Source: Pleurocapsales cyanobacterium LEGE 06147
GTDB taxonomy: Bacteria > Cyanobacteriota > Cyanobacteriia > Cyanobacteriales > Xenococcaceae
Reading direction: 5' to 3'
Length of the DNA stretch: 52,755 nt
Assembly: GCA_015207585.1 (NCBI GenBank)
Contig: JADEWQ010000032.1
Coordinates: 1 to 52,755 of the forward strand
Within the stretch, counting starts at the first letter, position 1. The number at the start of each line of letters is the position of its first letter. The notes under the pieces are model-generated. The model saw only the letters and a program-made list of their open reading frames with translations. It did no database searches and was not told the DNA's origin. A program made the position numbers and the translations under genes. Of this stretch, positions 33,458 to 43,010 are shown in pieces.

Positions 33458-34567
33458 ATGCATACGAAACACATCGCTTTCTTTATACCTGCTTTATATG
33501 GTGGTGGCGCAGAACGGATGGTAGTTAATCTACTCCAAGGAATGTCGGCAAGAGATATTTCTTTAGATCTAGTTTTAGCTAGTGCAGAAGGACCTTATTT
33601 GGATGAAGTCCCTAAGCAAGTGCGTGTAGTGAACCTAGCAGCAGGAAGGACCCTAAAGGCTATCCTGCCATTGTCACGCTATCTTAGAAAAGAGAGACCA
33701 GATGCGCTAATATCACAACTTAATCATGCCAACGTAGCCGCAGTAATAGCCAGGGAGTTAGCTCGTACAAAAACCCCATTGGTGTTAGTAGAGCAAAATA
33801 CTTTCTCAGCTTCTAGGTCTCCATTAATGCGAGCCAAACTTATTCCACCATTGATGAAATGGTTTTATCCTCGTGCAGATGCTATTGTCGGAGTCTCTAA
33901 CGGCGTAGCGCGAGATCTGGAGGTCGAACTCGACCTAGGAGAAGGAACAGTCAGTACAATCTACAATTCAATCGTTTATGACAAACTGAAAGCTAAGGCG
34001 GCAGCTTCTCTAAACCATCCCTGGTTTCAAGCAGGATCTCCTCCTATATTTTTGGCTGTGGGGCGATTGACGGAACAGAAGGATTTCTTGACTCTAATAA
34101 AAGCGTTCGCACTTCTAAGAAAGCAAAGGTTGGCTCGTTTAATCATTTTAGGTGAAGGAAAATCGCGGACTGAATTAGAGGCAACAATCGATGCCCTAGG
34201 AATTGCTGAAGATATTTCCCTGCCTGGTTTTGTTAAAAATCCTTACGCCTATATGAGTAGAGCCAGTGCATTCGTACTTTCCTCTCGTGAAGAAGGATTG
34301 CCGATGGTATTGATTGAAGCGATGGCTTGCGGCTGTCCTGTAGTTGCCACAGATTGTGCTGGGAGCGGACCTAGAGAAATTTTAGAAGCAGAACAATACG
34401 GTTATTTGGATTCTTTGGTACCCGTTGGAGATGAAGTAGCACTGTCGGCGGCTATGTTACAGGTGCTTGAGTCTCCAGTTAATCGGGATAGACTAGTGCA
34501 GCGGGCGATGGATTTTTCCATCGATCGGGCAGTATCTGAATATTTGGCACTTTTGGGCTACACATAA
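33458..34567 (+). CDS. Family-4 glycosyltransferase (second)
   Basis: This 369-residue GT-B enzyme starts HIAFFIPALYGGGAERMVVNLLQGM. It shows IYNSIVYDKL, AVGRLTEQKDFLTLIKAF, and SREEGLPMVLIEAMACGCPVVATDCAGSGPREIL (E-x7-E). It belongs to the same retaining GT4 group as the gene at 30118 but is clearly diverged. About 208 bases of AT-rich spacer separate it from asnB, so a promoter could lie there. Confidence 0.88.
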   Translation: MHTKHIAFFIPALYGGGAERMVVNLLQGMSARDISLDLVLASAEGPYLDEVPKQVRVVNLAAGRTLKAILPLSRYLRKERPDALISQLNHANVAAVIARELARTKTPLVLVEQNTFSASRSPLMRAKLIPPLMKWFYPRADAIVGVSNGVARDLEVELDLGEGTVSTIYNSIVYDKLKAKAAASLNHPWFQAGSPPIFLAVGRLTEQKDFLTLIKAFALLRKQRLARLIILGEGKSRTELEATIDALGIAEDISLPGFVKNPYAYMSRASAFVLSSREEGLPMVLIEAMACGCPVVATDCAGSGPREILEAEQYGYLDSLVPVGDEVALSAAMLQVLESPVNRDRLVQRAMDFSIDRAVSEYLALLGYT

Positions 34568-34793
34568 AAACTTCCTTCTATGACTAGTACAACACAGCGG
34601 AAGTAAAAATTCAGAATTTAAAAGTCAGAAAGCTGTTAGCCGTTAGATAATAGCTTCTTGATAAATTTACTTATTACTTAGACTATTACGAAGGACTTTT
34701 AACGCTTCTTGAAAAAATAGCCTCTAATTTTTCTTTCCCTATCGAGCAATCTTTCTTTTTGACTATCGTAAACATTAGCCAAGAGCAGAAGCC

Positions 34794-35963
34794 GTGAACA
34801 CTGAGACTAACTCACGCAAAATTACACTTTTGCATATTATTACTGGACTATCCACTGGCGGGGTAGAAATGAAGCTGTTTAATTTACTATCTCGGATGAA
34901 GGGCGATCGCTTCGAACCAGTAGTAGTTTCTTTAATGAATACCGATACAATGATTGGTCGCCGTATACAAAAACTGGGAATTCCTATTTATAGCCTTGGC
35001 ATGAAAGCCGGAATGCTGCCTACTCCCGTCACAGTTTGGCGATTAGTGAACATAGTACGCAAAATACAACCCGATTTGATTCACGGCTGGATGTATCACG
35101 GCATTCTAGCAGCAGAAGTAACTAAGATTTTTTCTACTAATCAATTCACTATTTGGGAAATTCAGACCACAATTTACTCCTTGCAGCACGAAAAGAAAAT
35201 GTCTGCAGTTATTATCAAACTTTGTGCTCTTCTTTCTAAACTTCCCGCTCGAATCATCTTTGTTTCTCAAATCAGCAAATTACAGCACGAAGCTTTGGGA
35301 TACTACAGTAAAAATAACTGTCTTCTTCCTAACGGTTTTGATACTTCTTTGTTTAAACCCTCAGTTAAATCTAAATTGGATGTACGCAAAGAGCTAGGTT
35401 TACCCGAAGAATCGTTGTTAATTGGCTTATTTTGCCGTTATCATCCCATGAAGGATCATGCTAACTGCATTAAAGCGGCTGCTTTGCTGTTAAAAGAATA
35501 TCCAGATGTACATTTCCTTTTAGTGGGAACTGAAGTTGACCGAAACAATCAAAGTTTAAATGAGTTGATTCAGGAGTTGGGAATTAGCGAGCAAATCCAT
35601 TTATTAGGAGAACGCAGCGACATACCCCGTCTTAGTGCCGCTCTAGATATCGCTTCCTCTTCTTCTGCCTATGGTGAGGCTTTTCCTATGGTTATAGGAG
35701 AGGCAATGTCGTGTGGTATTCCTTGTGTAGTAACTGATGTTGGTGATTCAGCCAGAATAGTAGACAACACCGGATATGTCGTTCCTCCCAGAGAGCCACA
35801 GGCACTAGCAAATGCTTGGAAAAAAATGATCGAACTAGGTTCAGAAGGTAGAAAAGCATTAGGACAAGCAGCACGGGAAAGAATTATTAACAACTTTGGT
35901 TTAGACTTTGTTGTGGCTCAATATGAAAGTTTGTATGAAAGCGTGTTTGCCCAAAAAAATTAG
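34794..35963 (+). CDS. Family-4 glycosyltransferase (third)
   Basis: This 389-residue GT-B protein starts ITLLHIITGLSTGGVEMKLFNLLSRM and includes LFCRYHPMKDHANCIKAAALLL and SSAYGEAFPMVIGEAMSCGIPCVVTDVGDS. The GTG at 34794 is the natural start; a later ATG at about 34869 would cut the GxSTGG motif. A partial second copy of its residues about 43-100 stands just downstream at 35976, showing that the gene was once duplicated. Confidence 0.87.
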   Translation: MNTETNSRKITLLHIITGLSTGGVEMKLFNLLSRMKGDRFEPVVVSLMNTDTMIGRRIQKLGIPIYSLGMKAGMLPTPVTVWRLVNIVRKIQPDLIHGWMYHGILAAEVTKIFSTNQFTIWEIQTTIYSLQHEKKMSAVIIKLCALLSKLPARIIFVSQISKLQHEALGYYSKNNCLLPNGFDTSLFKPSVKSKLDVRKELGLPEESLLIGLFCRYHPMKDHANCIKAAALLLKEYPDVHFLLVGTEVDRNNQSLNELIQELGISEQIHLLGERSDIPRLSAALDIASSSSAYGEAFPMVIGEAMSCGIPCVVTDVGDSARIVDNTGYVVPPREPQALANAWKKMIELGSEGRKALGQAARERIINNFGLDFVVAQYESLYESVFAQKN

Positions 35964-35975
35964 GCTCTACTCTCT

Positions 35976-36200
35976 TTGCCGCTGTTTCTAATAATTTCTT
36001 TAATTAATATCGATACAATGAGCGATCGCTGTCTAGAAGATTTAGGAATTCCTATTTATATTTCTAGTCTTGGTATAAAAGCCGGAATGCTGCCTACTCC
36101 TGTCACAGTTTGGCGATTAGTAAATCTAGTTCCCAAAATACAGCCCAATTTGATTCCCGGCTGGATCGCCGGCAAATCTACAATCATAGGTGCATCATGA
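35976..36200 (+). pseudogene. Fragment of a duplicated family-4 glycosyltransferase
   Basis: The 74-codon frame (IISLINIDTMSDRCLEDLGIPIYISSLGIKAGMLPTPVTVWRLVNLVPKIQPNLIPGW) parallels the third glycosyltransferase (VVSLMNTDTMIGRRIQKLGIPIYSLGMKAGMLPTPVTVWRLVNIVRKIQPDLIHGW). Nucleotides 35988-36167 match 34921-35095 with over 80% identity by eye. Neither the N-terminus nor the catalytic C-terminal half is present. A GCGATCGC octamer lies inside the copy where the original has none. Confidence 0.85.
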
Positions 36201-37435
36201 CTCAATTCATCTCACTTTGGCGAGATTTCGAGAAGTGTTTGAAGATTGCTCCACTACCAATACTTTCCCTAATTATATATATGGGACTGCGGAGTTCGAC
36301 GATCGATCCTCGCGGTTTAGGCATGTTTAATGGAGTTTTTCATCCCGCCTATTTCGGTTGGTACGACTTGGTTCTTGGTTATTCTATCCTCATCAGCCTA
36401 TTTCTTGGTCGGATAAAAATAGATGGAGAAGATCTATTTTTTATCCTAATGATTTTGTCAATAATTGTCATAAGCTGGACAAATATTAGAGAGCCAAGTC
36501 ATGATTTTTTAGTAGCTAGTATAGTTTTTTTCTTAAGGTTTTCATTGACGTTTATTTTAGGAAAATCTTTGGTTTATAGTTTGGGAATTAAAACAAGCGA
36601 AAGTATTTTAATTGTTTTGTTTGCCATCTTAGCTTTAAGTTCTTTATTTGTTTTTCAACTCCAGTTGGGAATTAATAATAGATTATTTGCTGCTGCTATG
36701 ACATCAGCAAGTTTTAGCCAAGTTTCAGTAATTGTGGCTTTGATAGCTTATTTAAGAAAAAATAATTGGCTTCTTTTTATTTCCGTATTATTTACCTTGT
36801 TAACCTTTAGCCGATTTTCTCTGCTTTTTTTGGGAGTTTTGATAATTGTTTATCATAGAAAACTAATATCATGGACCGTACTAAGAAATGTTGTCTTGAT
36901 AGTTGGTTTGAGCGCTATTATAATTTTTGGTTTGCTCAAATTTGGAGGAGAAGGATATGAAGCTGTATTTGCTTCTCGTTTTAGTTCAGAAGAATTTTCT
37001 AGCTTGAGTGGCAGAACATATATCTGGAGCAATGCTGTTGAAATATTGCAATCGGGGCGAATACCACTCTTAGGTGTTGGCTTTCATACCACCCCATCTC
37101 TGATTAAAGAGATTAGCTTGGAATTCTTTAATGAATATGAGGGAACTATGAAAGCAGTTCCTCATTTCCACAGTATTTTCATAGAGTATGGTTTTGGGTT
37201 GGGAATTTTATCTTTTTTTATATTCTTTTACTTGTTTAAAAGAGTTTGGCAGACTTTTTACTATTCTTGTTACCCTTCATTTTTTATTTTTGCTTTTTTT
37301 GTACTATCCCAGAGCTGTGATTATACTTTCTACCCGCCAAAAGAGATAATTATTTGGTCTTTGATGCTAGGCATGGCTGAGGGTCAATGGAGGTATAATT
37401 CGAGAGGTGTAAATGAAAATAATATAGCCTCTTAA
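36197..37435 (+). CDS. Wzy-like O-antigen/EPS polymerase
   Basis: This 412-residue, very hydrophobic protein has about ten to eleven membrane helices and the Wzy/ligase-type periplasmic loop: SSLSGRTYIWSNAVEIL... GVGFHTTPSLIKEI... VPHFHSIFIEYGFGLG. The H-x-S-I-F-x-E pattern is the conserved feature of the family. It should polymerise repeat units in the periplasm or thylakoid-outer space. The ATG at 36197 overlaps the end of the glycosyltransferase fragment; an upstream in-frame start at 36110 would lie inside that fragment and is not used. Confidence 0.82.
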   Translation: MTQFISLWRDFEKCLKIAPLPILSLIIYMGLRSSTIDPRGLGMFNGVFHPAYFGWYDLVLGYSILISLFLGRIKIDGEDLFFILMILSIIVISWTNIREPSHDFLVASIVFFLRFSLTFILGKSLVYSLGIKTSESILIVLFAILALSSLFVFQLQLGINNRLFAAAMTSASFSQVSVIVALIAYLRKNNWLLFISVLFTLLTFSRFSLLFLGVLIIVYHRKLISWTVLRNVVLIVGLSAIIIFGLLKFGGEGYEAVFASRFSSEEFSSLSGRTYIWSNAVEILQSGRIPLLGVGFHTTPSLIKEISLEFFNEYEGTMKAVPHFHSIFIEYGFGLGILSFFIFFYLFKRVWQTFYYSCYPSFFIFAFFVLSQSCDYTFYPPKEIIIWSLMLGMAEGQWRYNSRGVNENNIAS

Positions 37436-37606
37436 ATAAGTAGACATCAATAATATTTGTCGTTGAAAAAAGGCAGGAGGACGAGGTGTATAAGCTTGAA
37501 ATTGATATAAGAGATGTGTATACACGGTAGCCAGAAGGCAAGAGAATTTAATATTTTAAAAATTTTTATATAGTTGCCTTAATTTGTTTCGTCTACTTAG
37601 TAACAA

Positions 37607-39202
37607 ATGTTTAGATCGGTTTCCAAAGCTATTCAATGGCTAACAATCTTCTCTGTGAGTTTGCTATTAGTATTCGTACTTGCAGGGATAAAAAATCCAT
37701 TTTCTGCCAATCTTAAAATCTGGGTAACTGGTAGTATGGAAAGGATTGGACAAGAAGATCGTCCAGGAAATGTAACCAACATTGAGTTATATGCAGCTCG
37801 GGGAGAATATGAACCCTTTCAAATAGGAATTCAAGCTCCCCGGGATGGTCTCACCAACGTAAATGTCTATGTTTCAGATTTGCGTGGACCAAGCGATCGA
37901 GTTATTTCAAAAAAAAATATTACCCTTTACCGAGAACACTACGTTTATGTCAATCATTCCAGTCCTAACTGGGGAGGCACCATTAATCATCCCTTGGGTC
38001 GCGGCTGGTATCCTGATGGACTGATTCCATTTATTAACCCCGAAACTAGAGAAGATCTTACAGGTGCCCAATTAGATGCAGTTCCGTTTGACCTCGATGC
38101 CGGAAAAAACCAGCCGATTTGGGTAGATGTTTTTGTACCCCGTAACGCCCAAGCTGGAGAGTACAAAGGCACTTTTACCGTGACTAGCAACAGAGGACAA
38201 GCCACTGGCAAAATTTCCCTGAAAGTTTGGGATTTCGATTTACCTCTCAAGCCATCGCTCAATTCTGCTGTCGAATTGTGGGAACAAGAAAATAGAAATA
38301 AAAGCCCGGTGCTCGAACTTCTTAAACACAAGCTCATGCCTGGGAGTATGAACCTCAATTTGAATCCAAAACAAGAGCGAGAACTTATTGATAAGTGGGG
38401 GCTAAGTTCCCTGCGTCTCCCTTTCTGGAGTGGAGCTAATTTTCAGAATTGTTCGATGACACCGACTCCATCTGCCCAAGAAATAAAGGCGGCGTCTGCA
38501 AAACATCAAACAGACCTACTTCTGTACGTATATGCAACTGACGAAATCGATCGCTGCACTCATCTTTACCAACCCTTGAAAAAGTGGGCAAAAAATATTC
38601 ATCAAGCTGGAGTAAAACATTTAGCCGTGATGGCTCCAGTCCGGGAGCTTTATGACGCAGTGGATATATGGGTAGTAAATCCCACGAGATATGATGATAA
38701 CCCTGAAAAGATTTTAGAGGTACTGCAAAACGGAGACGCAGTTTGGTTTTATACATACTACTCGTTAGGAGGGTATGCGCCAAAATGGTTGATTGACTAT
38801 GAACCAATTAACTACAGAATTCCCCATGGTTTTATCAATCAAAGTCTTGGACTAACGGGGGTTCTTTATTGGCGGGCAGATTTGTGGACAGACGATCCTT
38901 GGAATAATGTTGATTATCCCCATGAAGGTGAGAATTATCCTGGTGAGGGCATGTTATTTTATCCAGGAGAGCAAGTTGGCATTGAAGGAATTGTTCCTTC
39001 AATGAGGCTCAAGTGGATTAGAGAGGGAGTAGAAGACTACGAATATATAGAGATACTTAAAAATCTCGGTCAAGAAGATAAGGCACTCAAAATTAGCCGA
39101 AGTGTTGGTGCTGATTGGACCAACTGGACGCGGAAGCCGGAAGTGCTTGAATCGGCACGCCGACAGCTTGGAGAAAAAATAGAGCAAATAGTTTTAAGAT
39201 GA
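37607..39202 (+). CDS. Membrane-anchored DUF4091 (glycoside hydrolase-like) protein
   Basis: This 531-residue protein begins with an uncleaved anchor or signal peptide (AIQWLTIFSVSLLLVFVLAG). It has an N-terminal beta-sandwich (VTNIELYAARGEYEPFQIGIQAP... PIWVDVFVPRNAQAGEYKGTFTV) and a C-terminal barrel region with ALGLTGVLYWRADLW-like features and SMRLKWIREGVEDYEYIEIL, matching DUF4091. Such proteins are predicted glycosidases. Acting outside the membrane, it may trim or modify the polysaccharide. It overlaps the next glycosyltransferase by four bases, so they are translationally coupled. Confidence 0.82.
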   Translation: MFRSVSKAIQWLTIFSVSLLLVFVLAGIKNPFSANLKIWVTGSMERIGQEDRPGNVTNIELYAARGEYEPFQIGIQAPRDGLTNVNVYVSDLRGPSDRVISKKNITLYREHYVYVNHSSPNWGGTINHPLGRGWYPDGLIPFINPETREDLTGAQLDAVPFDLDAGKNQPIWVDVFVPRNAQAGEYKGTFTVTSNRGQATGKISLKVWDFDLPLKPSLNSAVELWEQENRNKSPVLELLKHKLMPGSMNLNLNPKQERELIDKWGLSSLRLPFWSGANFQNCSMTPTPSAQEIKAASAKHQTDLLLYVYATDEIDRCTHLYQPLKKWAKNIHQAGVKHLAVMAPVRELYDAVDIWVVNPTRYDDNPEKILEVLQNGDAVWFYTYYSLGGYAPKWLIDYEPINYRIPHGFINQSLGLTGVLYWRADLWTDDPWNNVDYPHEGENYPGEGMLFYPGEQVGIEGIVPSMRLKWIREGVEDYEYIEILKNLGQEDKALKISRSVGADWTNWTRKPEVLESARRQLGEKIEQIVLR

Positions 39203-40353
39203 ATAAACTTTTAATGGTAACTACGATTCCAGGCACTCTTCGCGCCTTTTTCCTGCCTTTTGGTTACCACTTCCGTGCTAAGGGGTGGCAAGTAGATGCT
39301 ATGGCTTGTGGAGTTTCTAATTGTGCTGAATGTTTAGAAGCTTTCGATCGCGTCTGGGACATTGAATGGTCGCGCAATCCACTCGATCCTCGCAATCTTA
39401 TGGTTGCTCCATCAAGAGTCCGAGAAATAATCTTAAACAATCAATATGACATAGTTCATGTCTTTACCCCAGTAGCTGCTTTTGTTACCCGCTACGCCCT
39501 GAAGGAATTGAGCAAGCAGGCAAAACTCCAAGTTATTTATACAGCCCTTGGCTTTCACTTTTTTAAAGGAAGAAAACTACTCAAGAATACAATATTTCTG
39601 ACTCTGGAAAAGCTGGCAGCGCGTTGGACTGATTACTTAGTAGTAGTTAATGGTGAAGATGAGGAAGCAGCAAAACGCTATCGCTTTCTTCCTCCTGAAA
39701 AAATCTGTCCCATTCCTTCTGGTATAGGAAGAAATCTCAGCCGATTTAATCCCGATGCTGTTGCAGAAGCAGAGATAAGAGAAGTCCGTCAAGAGTTGGG
39801 AATAGCAGAAAACAATCCCCTGTTTCTATCAGTAGCTGAGTTTAGTGCCCGCAAACATCCTCAAGACGTTTTAAGAGGTTTTGCTAGATTAGCTCGTTCT
39901 GAGGCACATCTGGCTTTCGCTGGCGATGGACCTCTGATGGAAAAGATGGAACAACTAGCAACCAATCTAGGCATTCAAAATCAGGTACATTTTCTGGGAG
40001 TTCGTCGAGATATTCCTAGGTTGATGCGGGCATCGACAGCAGTAATTCTTGCTTCGGAACAGGAAGGGCTTCCTATAAGTGTTATCGAATCTTTATGTTT
40101 AGAGACTCCTGTCATTGGCACAGATATTCGCGGAACGCGGGACTTGTTAGCAGAAGGTTGTGGTCTTCTGGTGAAAGTAGAAGATATAGAAGGATTAGCT
40201 AGAGCAATGGCTTGGATTCTAGACCATCCCGAAGAAGCTCGTATGATGGGTAAGCGGGGTAGGGAACATATGGTAATTTATGACATCAAGCATGTTTTGT
40301 CTTTGCACGAAACTTTGTATGCAGAAGCTTTAAAAAAAGTGAAAAAGTCATAG
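39199..40353 (+). CDS. Family-4 glycosyltransferase (fourth)
   Basis: This 384-residue GT-B protein starts MNKLLMVTTIPGTLRAFFLPFGYHFRAKGW and carries the donor motif SEQEGLPISVIESLCLETPVIGTDIRGTRDLL. The N-terminal TTIPxTLRAFLLPFxxHFRAKGW pattern is typical of EpsD/CapJ-like glycosyltransferases of exopolysaccharide operons. The ATG overlaps the stop of the DUF4091 gene (ATGA). It is followed after 74 bases by the initiating sugar transferase. Confidence 0.88.
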   Translation: MNKLLMVTTIPGTLRAFFLPFGYHFRAKGWQVDAMACGVSNCAECLEAFDRVWDIEWSRNPLDPRNLMVAPSRVREIILNNQYDIVHVFTPVAAFVTRYALKELSKQAKLQVIYTALGFHFFKGRKLLKNTIFLTLEKLAARWTDYLVVVNGEDEEAAKRYRFLPPEKICPIPSGIGRNLSRFNPDAVAEAEIREVRQELGIAENNPLFLSVAEFSARKHPQDVLRGFARLARSEAHLAFAGDGPLMEKMEQLATNLGIQNQVHFLGVRRDIPRLMRASTAVILASEQEGLPISVIESLCLETPVIGTDIRGTRDLLAEGCGLLVKVEDIEGLARAMAWILDHPEEARMMGKRGREHMVIYDIKHVLSLHETLYAEALKKVKKS

Positions 40354-40427
40354 AAACGAGGTCGATTATTGGCAAAAACTAATTACTTTGTTCGTTGATT
40401 AATTATTAAAAAAAGTAGGTGTAATTG

Positions 40428-41105
40428 ATGAATGCCAAATTTTTCTCTGCTCGTCTTGCTAGCAATTTTAGTAAATTACTAAAAATTGTCTTAGATAGAA
40501 TAGTAGCCGCGATCGCTCTAGTAGTTTTTTCGCCAATTATACTGATAATTGCGATCGCCATCTATATTCGTATGGGCAAACCAATTGTCTTTTCTCAGCC
40601 ACGTCTTGGTAAGGACTGTCGCATTTTCACTTGTTATAAATTTCGCACTATGACAGATGAGCGAGATGATAGTGGCAAGTTACTACCCGATACTGAACGT
40701 CTCACAAATTTAGGCAGATTTTTACGTAAAACCAGCCTTGATGAACTTCCACAACTCTGGAGTGTATTTAAAGGAGATATGTCTTTCGTAGGACCTCGAC
40801 CCTTACTGGTTCAGTATTTACCATACTATTCGGAGCGAGAGAATCAACGTCATTCAGTTCTTCCTGGTATTACTGGATTAGCCCAAATTAACGGACGGAA
40901 CCGATTGAACTGGGAAGACCGTCTGACATTGGATGTTCAGTATGTTGAGAAGCAGTCATTAGCATTAGATATTTATATCATATTAACGACTGTTTGGAAG
41001 GTGATTGTACGTAGTGACATTGATGTTGCAACTCAATTAGAAGATTTCGATCGGTACCGTCAAAAGCAGATGGAACTATCTAGAGAGAGGAGTATCGTTG
41101 AGTGA
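40428..41105 (+). CDS. Polyprenyl-phosphate sugar-1-phosphate transferase (PglC/EpsL-like)
   Basis: This 225-residue protein is a small monotopic phosphoglycosyl transferase: one membrane segment (DRIVAAIALVVFSPIILIIAIAI) with the catalytic pattern GKDCRIFTCYKFRTM, then SLDELPQLWSVFKGDMSFVGPRPLL and LPGITGLAQINGRN. The DE pair in SLDELPQ is the catalytic dyad. Such enzymes transfer a sugar phosphate, often a diamino- or 6-deoxy-HexNAc, to undecaprenyl phosphate and start repeat-unit assembly. This fits the dehydratase and aminotransferase in the cluster. It overlaps the PLP enzyme gene by GTGA. Confidence 0.9.
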   Translation: MNAKFFSARLASNFSKLLKIVLDRIVAAIALVVFSPIILIIAIAIYIRMGKPIVFSQPRLGKDCRIFTCYKFRTMTDERDDSGKLLPDTERLTNLGRFLRKTSLDELPQLWSVFKGDMSFVGPRPLLVQYLPYYSERENQRHSVLPGITGLAQINGRNRLNWEDRLTLDVQYVEKQSLALDIYIILTTVWKVIVRSDIDVATQLEDFDRYRQKQMELSRERSIVE

Positions 41106-42058
41106 AAACGAGACAAGAGTTGTTTTCTCCTCTCCAGAGGTTGCCAAGAATAAGTCATCACTTGGGTATTGAGTTAAGAGTTATGCGGGATGACCTATTT
41201 CCAGTGATTGGTGGTGGAAACAAAGCTCGGAAAATAATTAAAATTTTGCAGGAACCCGAAAGTCAAGGCTGTAATGCTCTGGTGACTACAGGCAGTTTAC
41301 AATCAAATCATGCTCGTGTTACAGCTTTGGCTGCTGCACAAAGAGGCTGGGGTTGCAAATTGATTTTGCATGGTGATAAAGAAGAATTGGTCAAGCCCAA
41401 AGGCAATTTACTTTTAATGCTTTTAGCGGGTGCAGAAATTCAAATTGTTCCATCTTCTGATATTGCACCAGCGATGCAATCAGCAATGGATGTATTTCGC
41501 GCTGATGGTTTAAATCCATACGAAATCCTTGGTGGGGGACATTGTGTAGCTGGAGCAATGGCTTTTGTTGAGGCTGTGAAGGAATTAAAAGAGTATTGCC
41601 AAGAAGATAAATGGCAACCTGATTGGTTGATTTTGGCTAGTGGTACAGGAACTACTCAAGCCGGTTTAATGCTGGGATTAGAACAATTAGGCTGGCGAAC
41701 AAGGGTAATTGGTATCTCTGTAGCTAGACGAAACCCACGCGGCAGGGATATTGTGCAGAATTCATATCTAGAAATAAGATCCTATCTTCAATTGCCAAGC
41801 CTTGTCCAGCCAATTGATTTCCGTGATGACTGGGTTGGTCAGGGCTATGAGCAGGCTGACTCTACAGTCATTTCAGCTATTAACATCGCCGCTGACATCG
41901 AAGGGCTAATTCTTGACCCAACATACACGGGCAAAGCTTTTGCCGCCTTATTGGAGCTAGTTTCTAGTGGAGAAATCCCCCAGAAGTCCAATGTGCTGTT
42001 TTGGCATACAGGTGGACTAATGAATCTCATGGCTTCAGACTATATTATTGTTAAATAA
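41102..42058 (+). CDS. PLP-dependent ACC deaminase/D-cysteine desulfhydrase family enzyme
   Basis: This 318-residue fold-type II PLP protein shows IELRVMRDDLFPVIGGGNKARK (Schiff-base lysine K41), TTGSLQSNHARVTALAAA and ASGTGTTQAGLMLGLEQLG. Known members deaminate 1-aminocyclopropane carboxylate, desulfurate D-cysteine, or make or racemise D-amino acids. The GTG start overlaps the sugar transferase stop by four bases, so it is tightly coupled to glycan assembly, which is unusual for this family. A role in supplying an unusual amino acid for glycan decoration is inference. Confidence 0.85.
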   Translation: MKTRQELFSPLQRLPRISHHLGIELRVMRDDLFPVIGGGNKARKIIKILQEPESQGCNALVTTGSLQSNHARVTALAAAQRGWGCKLILHGDKEELVKPKGNLLLMLLAGAEIQIVPSSDIAPAMQSAMDVFRADGLNPYEILGGGHCVAGAMAFVEAVKELKEYCQEDKWQPDWLILASGTGTTQAGLMLGLEQLGWRTRVIGISVARRNPRGRDIVQNSYLEIRSYLQLPSLVQPIDFRDDWVGQGYEQADSTVISAINIAADIEGLILDPTYTGKAFAALLELVSSGEIPQKSNVLFWHTGGLMNLMASDYIIVK

Positions 42059-42111
42059 TTTTGGACGACCAAAGTTCATGTCAATAACTAAATATTCAAG
42101 GTATTTTTGCA

Positions 42112-42972
42112 ATGAAAATTGAAAACCAGATTCAAGATATTTCAGAATCTCAGTTGATTCCATGCACGGAAGAGGAGTTAGCTCAATATATTCAAAATTC
42201 AGGAAAGCAAGTTGTTCAACACCGTGGTTGCTTTTGGAAAGAGACCTTTCCAGGCTTTTATCAACCACTGCATTGGATGGAATGTCTTCGCGTTGAACAA
42301 GCAATCTGTCCACCGAAACTACATTGGGGATTTCAATGCGCTTTGCGTGAGGAGGATATGAAATTTTGCAATAATTTTATGCCGATTCATGTTTTGTCTA
42401 ATCTTGAAAAGTACGATGAGCAAAGCTTATCGTCTAACCGCAGATATTTAGTGCGAAAAGGTCGTAAGAAAGTTAAGGTTTTTCAATTAATTGATAATGC
42501 TATATTGCAAGAACAGGGATACGAGGTTTTCGTATCATCGACAAGACGAAAAGGGTCTAAACCTTGCTCGAGAGAAAAGTATGTTTTAAATCTTCAAAAT
42601 GATTCATTCGCACCTAAAAATCGCTTAATTATTGCTGGCTTTATCGATCAAAAATTAAGTGGATATATTACTGGTTACGGTATCAATAAAACCGCCTATC
42701 TGGATAAAGCCTATTATTTAACCGAAGCATTGTCAACGAATATTGGTACTTTGCTAACTTTTGAGTTTGTACAGGCATGTCGTCGTTCGGGGAAAATCAA
42801 ACAAGTTGTAAATGGTTTGCATTTGAGGGAAGATCCCTCATTGTCTATTTTTAAAGAAAGTATGGGGTTTTCACTTAAGCATATTCCCATCAAGCTTCAA
42901 ATCAATCCCATCGTTGCAAAATTAATTCAGTGGCGATATCCAGATAAATATTATCGTTTGACAGGATCTTAG
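42112..42972 (+). CDS. Putative acyl/aminoacyltransferase (GNAT/FemAB-like), paralogue A
   Basis: This 286-residue protein has FKWKETFPGFYQPLHWM-like motifs (GCFWKETFPGFYQPLHW), ALSSNRRYLVRKGRKKVKVFQL, and a GNAT-like core, NRLIIAGFIDQKLSGYITGYGINKTAYLDKAYY, ending KHIPIKLQINPIVAKLIQWRYPDKYYRLTG. The single core strand-loop (IIAGFIDQKLSGYI) is the kind seen in N-acyltransferases; a FemAB relation is possible. No specific family is claimed. A homologue, in the opposite orientation, is at 46751. It lies between the PLP enzyme and the CapK-like gene, so an amine-acceptor role fits. Confidence 0.6.
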   Translation: MKIENQIQDISESQLIPCTEEELAQYIQNSGKQVVQHRGCFWKETFPGFYQPLHWMECLRVEQAICPPKLHWGFQCALREEDMKFCNNFMPIHVLSNLEKYDEQSLSSNRRYLVRKGRKKVKVFQLIDNAILQEQGYEVFVSSTRRKGSKPCSREKYVLNLQNDSFAPKNRLIIAGFIDQKLSGYITGYGINKTAYLDKAYYLTEALSTNIGTLLTFEFVQACRRSGKIKQVVNGLHLREDPSLSIFKESMGFSLKHIPIKLQINPIVAKLIQWRYPDKYYRLTGS

Positions 42973-43010
42973 TAATCACTTTTAGTTGTTCTTTATTGGG
43001 TTTAACTGTG

